Part shown: in pieces, positions 1-6,572 of the stretch
Layout: each line of letters begins with the position of its first letter
Position numbering within the stretch: position 1 is the first letter of the stretch
Assembly: GCA_964432115.1 (NCBI GenBank)
Contig: CAYSMC010000007.1
Span: forward strand, 1-37,667
Direction of reading: 5' to 3'
Source: JAAZKO01 sp964432115
GTDB taxonomy: Bacteria > Patescibacteriota > Microgenomatia > UBA1400 > PJMF01
DNA length: 37,667 nucleotides
Position numbers and translations under genes: made by a program
The notes under the pieces: generated by a model
What the model saw: only the letters and a program-made list of their open reading frames with translations
Told to the model about the DNA's origin: nothing
Database searches by the model: none

Positions 1-75
1 AGAACTGATTACGATAAAACTCGAAACTTTGGTATACCTGAAGATGAAAATGAAAGAAGATATGGCGAAAATTAA
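1..75 (+). CDS. C-terminal end of an unidentified protein (partial)
   Basis: Frame 1 is open from the first base to a TAA at 73-75 and gives 24 residues of a charged, hydrophilic tail ending in ERRYGEN. The other two forward frames either stop at once or run into the tRNA gene at 103, so this is the likeliest coding frame. The 5' part lies outside the window, so no function can be given. Confidence 0.4.
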   Translation, partial: RTDYDKTRNFGIPEDENERRYGEN

Positions 76-102
76 GCTTGAAACAAAAGAAATGAAAAAA
101 TG

Positions 103-183
103 TGCCCGGGAGAGGACTTGAACCTCCATGAATTGCTTCACAGCCACCTCAAGACTGCGCGTCTACCATTTCGCCACCCGGGC
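103..183 (-). tRNA. tRNA-Leu (anticodon GAG)
   Basis: On the minus strand the acceptor pairs GCCCGGG with CCCGGGC and is followed by discriminator A. The anticodon stem CAGTC/GGCTG encloses the loop TTGAGGT, giving anticodon GAG for CUC/CUU leucine codons. It has the long class II variable arm and the T-loop TTCAAGT. No CCA is encoded, so CCA must be added by nucleotidyltransferase. It lies just downstream of the tRNA-Leu(CAG) gene on the same strand and may be transcribed with it. Confidence 0.93.
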
Positions 184-239
184 ATAAATATTAAAGAACA
201 CTAATTTAAATAGGCTTTTATTATAAACGACAAGCTTGG

Positions 240-321
240 TGCCGAGAAGAGGACTCGAACCTCCATGAGCTAAGCTCACACGCTTCTGAAGCGTGCGCGT
301 CTACCATTTCGCCATCTCGGC
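240..321 (-). tRNA. tRNA-Leu (anticodon CAG)
   Basis: On the minus strand the acceptor GCCGAGA pairs with TCTCGGC. The stem CACGC/GCGTG holds the loop TTCAGAA with anticodon CAG, for leucine CUG. A class II variable arm and a TTCGAGT T-loop are present. The bases after discriminator A are CC but not a full CCA. A TATAAT box at 332-337 on the minus strand lies just upstream, so this gene probably heads a short transcript with the neighbouring tRNA-Leu(GAG). Confidence 0.93.
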
Positions 322-331
322 TTCTGGGGAA

Positions 332-337
332 ATTATA
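332..337 (-). promoter_or_regulatory. -10 box of the minus-strand tRNA-Leu pair
   Basis: A perfect TATAAT on the minus strand sits 11 bases before the first base of tRNA-Leu(CAG). It lies at the edge of the tandem repeat unit beginning at 341, so the repeat occupies the upstream promoter region. No good -35 is evident. Confidence 0.5.
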
Positions 338-340
338 CTA

Positions 341-459
341 TATTTCAGACCCTCCTTTCTTGCAAAGTAAAAAAGGAGTTGGTATGAAAGATGCTTGTCG
401 TATTTTGGACCCTGTCTTTTTGCAAAGCAAAAAGCAGCTGGTACAAAAGATGCCGTGCT
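341..459. repeat. Two tandem imperfect ~60-bp repeats, each with a hairpin
   Basis: Unit 1 is 341-400 and unit 2 is 401-459. Both follow the order TATTT, GGACCCT-like, pyrimidine-rich arm, TTGCAAAG, purine-rich arm, TGGTA, AAAGATGC. In unit 1 CTCCTTT pairs with AAAGGAG. In unit 2 CTTTTTGC pairs with GCAAAAAG around AAA. The arms differ between units but pairing is kept, which suggests selection on structure. The pair fills the gap between divergently oriented tRNA-Leu(CAG) and tRNA-Arg(UCG). Short open frames across it are not convincing genes. Function unknown. Confidence 0.7.
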
Positions 460-502
460 ATATTTTCGATATTTTTGGATTATAATATCTGCAGAACCGA
501 GC

Positions 503-575
503 GCCCCCATAGCTCAATGGATTAGAGTAATGGTCTTCGGAACCAGTGATGGAGGTTCGAATCCTCCTGGGGGCA
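503..575 (+). tRNA. tRNA-Arg (anticodon UCG)
   Basis: Acceptor GCCCCCA pairs with TGGGGGC, followed by discriminator A. The D-stem is GCTC/GAGT. The anticodon loop CTTCGGA reads UCG (arginine CGA and perhaps other CGN codons). The T-arm GGAGG-TTCGAAT-CCTCC is perfect. The first pair of the anticodon stem (27-43) is an A-G mismatch. CCA is not encoded. A TATAAT lies at 481-486. Confidence 0.92.
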
Positions 576-604
576 CATCAGGCATGATAAAATTTGTTAA
601 CATC

Positions 605-678
605 GGGTCGGTAGCTCAGTTGGTTAGAGCATCTGCCTCTTAAGCAGAGTGTCGAGGGTTCGAGTCCCTCCCGACTCA
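605..678 (+). tRNA. tRNA-Lys (anticodon CUU)
   Basis: Acceptor GGGTCGG pairs with CCGACTC and discriminator A. The stem TCTGC/GCAGA holds loop CTCTTAA, giving anticodon CUU for lysine AAG. The T-arm is GAGGG-TTCGAGT-CCCTC. The three bases after the discriminator (679-681) happen to be CCA; the other tRNAs here lack CCA, so this may be chance. It lies 29 bases after tRNA-Arg(UCG) and probably shares its transcript. Confidence 0.92.
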
Positions 679-762
679 CCAATTATTAATTCTTTTTATT
701 TTTCCAAAAAAAGCCAGAATATGATAAAATTACCAGAGTAATAATTATTGCATTAAAATATA

Positions 763-1224
763 ATGTCTGAAGTTTTAAATAATCAGGATTCAAAAGAAAC
801 TTTGAAAAACCGATCCTTCATTTGTGCTTGCTCAGAAGGAGAAGAGCGTAGCGTTTTTGCCAAAAAATTATTAAATAAATTAGGGATTACATCCACTTAT
901 ATTCTTCCAAGTGGTTTAGAAGGACTAACGGAATATTTTAATGGTGAAGGAAACACAGATAAAATAGAAAGAATGATTAATAGAGGCATAACCAATGCTT
1001 TTATTGCAAGTTCTTTTCGAGAACGTCAGAACAAAGCAGAATACAAAAAGTTACTTCGTAAAAATGCCACGTGGTTGTTGTTCTTAGATAAAAACTCAGA
1101 AGCCAAGTATTTTAGAAATACAATTAATGAACTAATTAATCTTGGTCTCAACGTGGTTATTTTTCATTCTTGGGATGAGGAATCCGTAACAAAAGAAATC
1201 AATAAATATTTAAAAAACATATGA
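763..1224 (+). CDS. Tyrosine-phosphatase-like small protein upstream of prs
   Basis: This 153-residue protein has C23-SEGEE-R29-S30 near the N-terminus, directly after a hydrophobic strand. That matches the CX5R(S/T) phosphate-binding loop of protein tyrosine phosphatases, and the layout (strand, P-loop, helix FAKKLLNKLG) recalls low-molecular-weight PTP or COG4551-type proteins. I do not see the usual C-terminal DP general-acid motif, so activity is uncertain. Its stop overlaps the prs start (ATGA at 1221-1224), so the two genes are translationally coupled. No Shine-Dalgarno is visible; a TGATAAAAT at 722-730 could be the promoter. Function in nucleotide metabolism or signalling is inference from coupling only. 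Confidence 0.7.
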   Translation: MSEVLNNQDSKETLKNRSFICACSEGEERSVFAKKLLNKLGITSTYILPSGLEGLTEYFNGEGNTDKIERMINRGITNAFIASSFRERQNKAEYKKLLRKNATWLLFLDKNSEAKYFRNTINELINLGLNVVIFHSWDEESVTKEINKYLKNI

Positions 1225-2141
1225 ATTTCGTCGCTGGTTCTTCTAACCCCCAATTAGCTCACTCCATTGTTGATCAAATCAATAAAATTTCTGGAAAAAA
1301 AATCTCAAAATTAATTCCTATTGAAATTTCTAAATTTGCTAATGATGAAAAAAGAATCTGGATTAATGACAACAAAATCTTGCGCAATCAACATGTTTGT
1401 CTAGTGCAAAGTTTTAATGCTCCTGTGGACGAACACATTATTGAAACCTTATTAATTATTGATGCTCTAGAGCGCTTGGGGGCTAAGGGTGTTACCTTAA
1501 TTATTCCTTGGTTGGGATATTCGCTACAAGACAAAGTTTTTCGTTCTGGAGAAGCGATTGCCGCCAAAGTAGTCGCCGATATCATTTCTAATCACTTTGT
1601 TAATAGAGTGTTTCTTTTAGATCTACATAATTCCAGTATTCCTGGCTTTTTTTCTGTGCCTACTTATCATTTGTTCGCTGATAAAATTTTTATTGACTAT
1701 CTTAAAAAAGAAATTGACTTTAATCAGGCCATCGTTGCCAGTCCTGATTTTGGTGGGATTAAAAGAGCTCGTATTTTCGCTGAAAAAATTGGTTTAGACA
1801 TGGTTAATATTGATAAAAGTCGTGATTTAAAAACCGGTCAAGTTACTGCTCATGATTTACACGGACCTTCAGTGAAAAATAAAACCGTGATTGTCTTAGA
1901 TGATGTCATTATCTCCGGTAGTACGGTTGTAGAAAGTGCTCATTTATTAAAAAAGAATGGCGCCAACAAAGTGTATTTCGTAGCTAGTCACGGTGTATTT
2001 TGTCAGGGTTTAGATCACATTAACAACAGTCCTGTTGATCAAGTGATTGTGAGCAATTCGATTCAACAAGATCATCAAGCAAATCAAAAACTCAAGATTT
2101 TGGATTTAAGCTCGGTGTTTGCTCGAGAGTTACTCGATTAA
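1221..2141 (+). CDS. prs: Ribose-phosphate pyrophosphokinase (PRPP synthase), divergent
   Basis: This 306-residue protein has the PRPP synthase layout. An N-terminal SSNPQLAHSI segment is followed by FANDEKRIWI (family FxDGE region), then GYSLQDKVFRSGEAI (family YARQDR region), LDLHNSSIPGFF (family DLHxxQIQGFF), and the PRPP-binding loop VIVLDDVIISGSTV at 223-236. It would make PRPP from ATP and ribose 5-phosphate for nucleotide and cofactor synthesis. Several canonical residues are changed: the catalytic-loop basic motif is only KSRDLKTG, and YARQDR has become YSLQDK. It is therefore a divergent member but of normal length. The start overlaps the upstream stop (ATGA) with no separate ribosome binding site, so translation depends on the upstream gene. 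Confidence 0.88.
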   Translation: MNFVAGSSNPQLAHSIVDQINKISGKKISKLIPIEISKFANDEKRIWINDNKILRNQHVCLVQSFNAPVDEHIIETLLIIDALERLGAKGVTLIIPWLGYSLQDKVFRSGEAIAAKVVADIISNHFVNRVFLLDLHNSSIPGFFSVPTYHLFADKIFIDYLKKEIDFNQAIVASPDFGGIKRARIFAEKIGLDMVNIDKSRDLKTGQVTAHDLHGPSVKNKTVIVLDDVIISGSTVVESAHLLKKNGANKVYFVASHGVFCQGLDHINNSPVDQVIVSNSIQQDHQANQKLKILDLSSVFARELLD

Positions 2142-2190
2142 AACATCTTCAAACTGGTCAAAAACCCTTTTTCCCTTTAGAATAAGATTC

Positions 2191-3423
2191 ATGCAAATGT
2201 CTCAATTAGCGTTTTCTACTAGCAAAAACCCGCCAGCCAAGGTTGATACAATTAATCATCAATTACTTGTTCAGGCCGGTTTTGTTCGACAATTGATGGC
2301 GGGAGTTTATACTTATACACCCCTTGGACTGCGAGTCTTACGCAAGATTGAAAATATTGTTCGTCAGGAAATGAATGCTCTTGGCGCTCAGGAAATTTTA
2401 ATGCCCGCCCTACATCCAAAAGCCAATTGGCTTACTACGGGCGGATGGAACGAGATTGATGTGCTATTTAAACTGAAGAGTCGCACTAATCGCGAATATG
2501 CTTTGGGTCAAAGTCATGAAGAGATTGTGACCCCGTTAGCCAAAGAGTTAATTAACTCTTATAAAGACCTTCCTTTGGCCCTTTATCAAATCCAGTGGAA
2601 ATATCGTGATGAATTACGTTCTAAATCGGGTATTCTGCGTGGTCGAGAATTTTACATGAAAGATATGTACAGTTTTCATCGTGACCAAGCAGATTTCGAA
2701 AAATTTTATCAACAAAGCAAAAATGCTTATTTAAAAATTTTTAAACAATTGAATTTAACAGTTAAAGTCACTGAAGCCAGTGGTGGTAATTTTAGCGACA
2801 AAATTTCCTACGAATTTATGGTGATCACTAACGCCGGTGAAGATGATATTTTATATTGTGATGCTTGTAGTTATTGTATTAATAAAGAAATTGCTCAAGT
2901 CAAAGTGGGCAGTCCTTGTCCCAAGTGTGGAGTAGCGCTCAAACAAGCTAAAGCTAGTGAAGTGGCTAATGTCTTTGATTTGGGTCAAAAATTTACCAAA
3001 GCTTTCAAATTGCAATATGCCGATCAAGATGGTCAACAACATTTTCCAATCATGGGTTGCTATGGCATTGGGATTAGTCGAGCCATGGGAGTTATTGTCG
3101 AAAAACATCATGATCAACGAGGCATTATTTGGCCAGCTACTGTCGCTCCATACCCAGCACACTTAATTAGTCTTGAGGGTGGAGAAGAGTTAGCCAAAAA
3201 AATTTATCAGACTCTATTAAAAAATGGTATTGAAGTCTTGTGGGATGATCGACAACGCTCAGCAGGAAAAAAATTTGCTGATTTTGATCTAATTGGTATT
3301 CCAATTCGTTTATTGGTGTCCAAACGCAATCAAAAGCAAATTGAATGGCAAACAAGAACTCAAACCCGAGCCGAACTAATTGGATCAAAAGAACTATTAA
3401 GTCGTCTTAAAATAGATAAATAG
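2191..3423 (+). CDS. proS: Prolyl-tRNA synthetase, short form without editing insert
   Basis: This class II synthetase charges tRNA-Pro. I place the start at ATG 2191 (MQMSQLAFST), because family members begin MxMSQL and the longer open frame from 2119 would overlap prs. Visible motifs are the RLMAGVYTY-like segment (RQLMAGVYTYTPLG), motif 2 (YRDELRSKSGILRGREFYM) and motif 3 (MGCYGIGISRAMG), then an anticodon-binding domain ending in LLVSKR. The ~180-residue INS editing domain of E. coli-type ProRS is absent. In its place is a CDAC...CPKC four-cysteine segment that could bind zinc. A tRNA-Pro(UGG) gene lies at 12164. Transcription is likely continuous from 763. Confidence 0.93.
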   Translation: MQMSQLAFSTSKNPPAKVDTINHQLLVQAGFVRQLMAGVYTYTPLGLRVLRKIENIVRQEMNALGAQEILMPALHPKANWLTTGGWNEIDVLFKLKSRTNREYALGQSHEEIVTPLAKELINSYKDLPLALYQIQWKYRDELRSKSGILRGREFYMKDMYSFHRDQADFEKFYQQSKNAYLKIFKQLNLTVKVTEASGGNFSDKISYEFMVITNAGEDDILYCDACSYCINKEIAQVKVGSPCPKCGVALKQAKASEVANVFDLGQKFTKAFKLQYADQDGQQHFPIMGCYGIGISRAMGVIVEKHHDQRGIIWPATVAPYPAHLISLEGGEELAKKIYQTLLKNGIEVLWDDRQRSAGKKFADFDLIGIPIRLLVSKRNQKQIEWQTRTQTRAELIGSKELLSRLKIDK

Positions 3424-3588
3424 TTAAAACTAAGTCTTTTTTGCAAAAATTGCGGTAAATAATGGTCCTATATTTAAATAATCTATTAATCTAAAAAAAA
3501 ATTATAAACCCAATGATCAAGCTTTTTTTCTTATTTAAAAAAGCAAAAAAGCTTATATATTAACAAGTGTTTATCGGTGAGGAAGACC

Positions 3589-3634
3589 CCCACTGAAATC
3601 TACCTTCTAGGCGATTTCGGTGGGTTCTTTTTTT
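3589..3634 (+). terminator. Strong intrinsic terminator, possibly attenuator
   Basis: A 12-bp stem (3589-3600 with 3613-3624; CCCACTGAAATC with GATTTCGGTGGG) is followed by TTCTTTTTTT. It ends any transcript from proS before the DHH-family gene. Upstream, CGGTG at 3575-3579 could pair with CACTG at 3591-3595 and disrupt the stem, so an attenuator or small-RNA role is possible. A second AT-rich hairpin (AAGCTTTTTT with AAAAAAGCTT) lies at about 3520-3552. Between proS and this element (3424-3588) I see no gene. Confidence 0.75.
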
Positions 3635-3640
3635 AGCAAC

Positions 3641-3649
3641 TGTTATAAT
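3641..3649 (+). promoter_or_regulatory. Extended -10 promoter of the DHH/HIT operon
   Basis: TGTTATAAT is a perfect extended -10 box whose last base is 7 bases before the ATG at 3656. Transcription should therefore begin at or next to the start codon and give a leaderless mRNA. No -35 is recognisable; that region is the terminator stem. Confidence 0.7.
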
Positions 3650-3655
3650 GACCAC

Positions 3656-4561
3656 ATGTCTCAAAGAAAGTTGTTGGTCACTCATCATGCTCCAGATTTA
3701 GACGCTATTGGTAGTGTGTGGTTATTTAAAAGATTTGATCCCTTAAATTACGCTGATGCTAAAGTAGCTTTTGTTGATCCAGGCGATCAAATTAGTTTGG
3801 AAGATTGTGAAAAAAATTATAATTGTCAACTCCATGAAATTACTCATGTTGATACGGGATTAGGTGAATTTGATCATCATCAACCTGATAAAGCCACTCC
3901 CAATGTTTCTGCCAGCTCTTTAGTTTATGATTATATTTGTCAACACTATCCAGACAAAAGAGCCGATCAAGCCCTAGCTGCTATCGTTACACATATTACA
4001 GCAATTGATCATTTCCAGGAAATTAATTGGCCAGAAGCCACAGAAAATCGTTTCATGTTTTCCCTGCACGCGTTAATTCACGGGCACGAGTTTGTTAATT
4101 TACATGACGATCAATCCCAATTACATTTTGGTCTAGAGGCACTTGATTATGCTTATGCGGCTCTCACTCAACATTATCACGCTCAAGATGCCATTAAAAA
4201 TAAAGGTCAAGAATTTACCATTAATATTGGTTCTTGCTTAGCAATTGAAAGTGGCAATGATGACACCATTAAATTGGCTCAAATTCAAGGCTATCAGCTG
4301 GTGGTTCGCAAAGATCCTGAGCAAGGTTTTATTAGAATCAAAGCCAGACCTGACACTAAAAATCCAGATGGCAGTGATTTTAACTTAAAAAAACTCAAGG
4401 AAGAAATTACTAAACTAGATCAATCTGCTACGTGGTTTTATCACGCCAGTGGTAAAATGTTACTTAATGGTAGTAGTGGCTGGCATCAAAAAAAAGCCAG
4501 CAAACTCAGCCTCAAAGAGATTGTTAATTTAATAAAGAAAACTTACAATAACAACGATTGA
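3656..4561 (+). CDS. DHH-superfamily, MYG1-like phosphoesterase
   Basis: The 301-residue protein starts LLVTHHAPDLDAIGS, the DxDAxGS metal site typical of DHH phosphoesterases. GLGEFDHHQ follows at about 79-87, carrying the DHH triad. The C-terminal WFYHASGKMLLNGS resembles the HASG segment of MYG1-family nucleases, and the usual DHHA1 GGGH motif is not seen. A manganese-dependent phosphodiesterase or exonuclease role is therefore likely; the substrate is unknown. I chose ATG 3656 over an upstream in-frame ATG at 3620 because the latter lies in the terminator and upstream of the -10 box. It is followed by a HIT hydrolase 17 bases downstream, so the two form a nucleotide-hydrolase operon. Confidence 0.82.
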   Translation: MSQRKLLVTHHAPDLDAIGSVWLFKRFDPLNYADAKVAFVDPGDQISLEDCEKNYNCQLHEITHVDTGLGEFDHHQPDKATPNVSASSLVYDYICQHYPDKRADQALAAIVTHITAIDHFQEINWPEATENRFMFSLHALIHGHEFVNLHDDQSQLHFGLEALDYAYAALTQHYHAQDAIKNKGQEFTINIGSCLAIESGNDDTIKLAQIQGYQLVVRKDPEQGFIRIKARPDTKNPDGSDFNLKKLKEEITKLDQSATWFYHASGKMLLNGSSGWHQKKASKLSLKEIVNLIKKTYNNND

Positions 4562-4578
4562 GTTAAGGAGGGTTAATT

Positions 4579-4926
4579 GTGAGCGAATCCGTTTTTACTA
4601 AAATTATCCACAGAAAATTACCAAGTACCATTCATTTTGAGAATGAACAATTTATTGTTATATCCAGCAATGAACCAAAAGCTCCCGTTCATTTATTAAT
4701 TATTCCTAAATATCCATATCAAAGTTTGGAAGAAGTTGAACTAAAAAATCGTCGTTTACATGCTGAAATGTTAGTTTTATGTCGAAAAATGGCTAAAAAA
4801 ATGAAAATCGCTGATAATTATCAAATTCACATTAACGTCGGCAAAGCTATGCAACAAATCCAACACTTACATATTCATCTCTTAGGTGGTTGGTCAAACC
4901 CTAAAAAAATTAAGCAGATCCTTTAA
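4579..4926 (+). CDS. HIT-family nucleotide hydrolase (HINT/Fhit-like)
   Basis: The 115-residue protein carries the histidine triad QHLHIHLLGGW at about 95-105 (HxHxHxx), the catalytic motif of nucleotide phosphoramidase/hydrolase enzymes, and an N-terminal FTKIIHRKLPS typical of HINT-type members. The start is a GTG with an unusually strong Shine-Dalgarno (AAGGAGGG at 4565-4572, six bases before the start). This contrasts with the leaderless first gene of the operon and shows that internal genes can use classical initiation. Its end overlaps the convergent response regulator by four bases. The physiological substrate cannot be told from sequence. Confidence 0.92.
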   Translation: MSESVFTKIIHRKLPSTIHFENEQFIVISSNEPKAPVHLLIIPKYPYQSLEEVELKNRRLHAEMLVLCRKMAKKMKIADNYQIHINVGKAMQQIQHLHIHLLGGWSNPKKIKQIL

Positions 4927-5591
4927 TTTTGTAGCAGATAACCATCGCCCCGAATGGCTTTAATCAAATGTTTACCAGATATAATTTTAATTTTTCTGCG
5001 CAAACTGCTTAAGTGAGTAGCAATAGTATTACCAAAGATGGCTTGATCATCATCCCATACTAAATTAGCCAATAAAGATTTGGATAGCAACTGATTGGGT
5101 CGTTTAAAAAACAATTGCAATAAGTAAAATTCTTTTTGAGTTAGTAATACACTTTTAGCTCCACAAAAAATTTGGTGTGATTTATTATCTAATAATAAAT
5201 TGCGGTGTGTTAAAAATAACTCTTGCTTCCTATCAGCTAAATTAAACAAAATTGTTTCAATTCTTAAATTTAATTCATTGATACTAAATGGCTTGTGTAA
5301 AAAATCAATCAATCGTTGCCCTAAAAAATTAAAATCTTGACTAGATACTGAACCGGTAGTTAACAACAAAATTGGTGATTGAGTTTTTTTAAAAATTCGT
5401 CGAGCCTGATTTTTCGAACGCTGATTATGAAAAACAAAAGAACTTAGTAATACCAACTGATAAGAGTTTTGTTCAAATAAAATTTTAATTTTGTCTAAAT
5501 TAGTAGCTAAATCAACTAAATAATTTTTTAATAAACTGTTAACTAATAAATCTGACAGAATTAAGTCATCTTCAATAACTAACAAGCGCAT
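4923..5591 (-). CDS. OmpR-type response regulator with degenerate receiver
   Basis: The 222-residue protein has an N-terminal receiver domain (1-~118) and a C-terminal winged-helix DNA-binding domain (~125-222; LLTQKEFYLLQLFFKRPNQL, then RRKI and GDGYLL). The acidic pair D8-D9, T78 and the conserved lysine in LHKPF (K100) remain. The phospho-acceptor aspartate, expected in YDLVLLD at about 50-51, is serine (YQLVLLSS). Classical phosphorylation is therefore unlikely, and no histidine kinase lies nearby. It is a candidate orphan atypical regulator whose activity is set by other means. It converges on the HIT gene and its targets are unknown. Confidence 0.88.
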   Translation of the reverse strand: MRLLVIEDDLILSDLLVNSLLKNYLVDLATNLDKIKILFEQNSYQLVLLSSFVFHNQRSKNQARRIFKKTQSPILLLTTGSVSSQDFNFLGQRLIDFLHKPFSINELNLRIETILFNLADRKQELFLTHRNLLLDNKSHQIFCGAKSVLLTQKEFYLLQLFFKRPNQLLSKSLLANLVWDDDQAIFGNTIATHLSSLRRKIKIISGKHLIKAIRGDGYLLQN

Positions 5592-5701
5592 ATATGGCTT
5601 TGCATTTTTTTAAAAAACTTTTTCAAAGTTAACACTAAAGCTGTGAGGTGTCAATCAGAAAGATTTCCAAATTCACTCTGGTTTTATTGTCATCTATCAC
5701 T

Positions 5702-5707
5702 TATAAT
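5702..5707 (+). promoter_or_regulatory. -10 box of rpsU
   Basis: TATAAT lies about 45 bases before the rpsU start and leaves a short 5' leader that carries the strong AGGGAGGGGG ribosome binding site at 5734-5743. No clear -35 is seen. Confidence 0.5.
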
Positions 5708-5751
5708 GAGCCCTTCTATAAATCAAATAATTTAGGGAGGGGGTGATTAAC

Positions 5752-6003
5752 TTGCCAGTTATTATTAAAGCTAAAAAAAACCAATCAACGAGTGACGTCA
5801 TTCGTCAATTCAAAAAAGCAAGTGCCAGTGCTGGAACAGTTCAAATCGCTAAAGATCGACGCTATTTTGCTAAACCCTCTAGAATTAAAGCTGATAGTAC
5901 CGCTGAACATAGTCGCTTGAAAAAACGCTCTCAATCTCTTAAAAAAAGAAAAAATGTTTCACCAGCTGCTATTGCTAGAATTCAACAGCGACTTGGTTCT
6001 TAA
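5752..6003 (+). CDS. rpsU: Small ribosomal subunit protein bS21
   Basis: This is a short, strongly basic protein with the bS21 core: DVIRQFKKASASAGTVQIAK, RRYFAKPS, then a lysine/arginine-rich helix. A Shine-Dalgarno run GGAGG at 5736-5740 allows two starts. GTG 5743 is only two bases away, whereas TTG 5752 has an 11-base spacer and yields MPVIIKAKKNQ, which matches the usual bS21 beginning, so I choose TTG (83 residues). bS21 sits on the 30S platform near the anti-Shine-Dalgarno. Its presence with a strong SD of its own is notable in a window where many genes look leaderless. It converges with the coiled-coil gene 6 bases downstream. Confidence 0.9.
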   Translation: MPVIIKAKKNQSTSDVIRQFKKASASAGTVQIAKDRRYFAKPSRIKADSTAEHSRLKKRSQSLKKRKNVSPAAIARIQQRLGS

Positions 6004-6008
6004 AAAAA

Positions 6009-6512
6009 CTATTTCTTTTTGATTTTGGCCTTGATCACAAATTCCCACTGATCACCCTCACTAGTATCAAAACTGGTAGAGTTGGTCAGACTGTGATAAT
6101 TAATCAAGTGACTACTCAAGGTTTCCTCTAAATCTTTTTTTTGCTCATTGAGATCAGAAATATCAACTTTCAGGGCAATTATTTGAGGATTATTTTGTAG
6201 CTGACTTTTGCGTTCTTTATATTGTTGATTATATTGGTCCAATTCATCTTTTTTTTCGATTAGCGAGCTATCGTTATCAAAAACATTTCTGACGGCTTCT
6301 CTTTTTTCACTTAACTCACCATTAATTTTGGTCAGTTCTAGAGCATGACGCTCAATTAAATTTTGCAAAGAAATCAAGGTTTCCGCCAATTGGTCAGATC
6401 GCTCAACTTCATCGTCTGCACTAGTCACTGTTTTTTTAGCTTTGGCTACAACTTTTTCAATAGCCTGATCTTCATCGTCAGCTAAAGCTTTTTTCACTAA
6501 ATCGTCACTCAT
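6009..6512 (-). CDS. Acidic coiled-coil protein of unknown function
   Basis: The 167-residue protein has no recognised catalytic motif. An acidic N-terminus (MSDDLVKKALADDEDQ) is followed by long heptad-rich helices at about 38-140 (LISLQNLIERHALELTKI, then ELDQYNQQYKERKSQL and LNEQKKDLEETL). The tail is EGDQWEFVIKAKIKKK. No signal peptide or membrane segment is seen, so it is probably a cytoplasmic scaffold or structural protein. It lies between convergent rpsU and the rnpB gene transcribed away from it. I do not recognise a family. Confidence 0.65.
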   Translation of the reverse strand: MSDDLVKKALADDEDQAIEKVVAKAKKTVTSADDEVERSDQLAETLISLQNLIERHALELTKINGELSEKREAVRNVFDNDSSLIEKKDELDQYNQQYKERKSQLQNNPQIIALKVDISDLNEQKKDLEETLSSHLINYHSLTNSTSFDTSEGDQWEFVIKAKIKKK

Positions 6513-6536
6513 ATAACCCTTTCCATACTAATCTAG

Positions 6537-6566
6537 CTGACAGATTAACAGAATTTTTAGTATAAT
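6537..6566 (+). promoter_or_regulatory. Promoter of rnpB
   Basis: CTGACA at 6537-6542 and TATAAT at 6561-6566 are separated by 18 bases. Transcription should start near 6573, where the RNase P RNA P1 helix begins. Confidence 0.65.
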
Positions 6567-6572
6567 ACAAGA

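Noticed and set aside
301..510. Minus-strand open frame of 69 residues
   Set aside because: It overlaps tRNA-Leu(CAG) and the tandem repeats and has no start signal.
395..643. Plus-strand open frame of 82 residues
   Set aside because: It runs through the hairpin repeats and tRNA-Arg into tRNA-Lys; both tRNAs fold perfectly, so the frame is incidental.
759..764. TATAAT as the promoter of the PTP-like gene
   Set aside because: It overlaps the ATG itself, so transcription would start inside the gene with no in-frame start nearby; TGATAAAAT at 722-730 is a better candidate.
2119..2190. Longer N-terminus for proS
   Set aside because: It overlaps the prs end and does not resemble ProRS; the family start MxMSQL is at 2191.
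3560..3634. Known riboswitch class (fluoride, preQ1 and similar)
   Set aside because: The conserved cores I know for these classes are not present; only a terminator with possible alternative pairing is supported.
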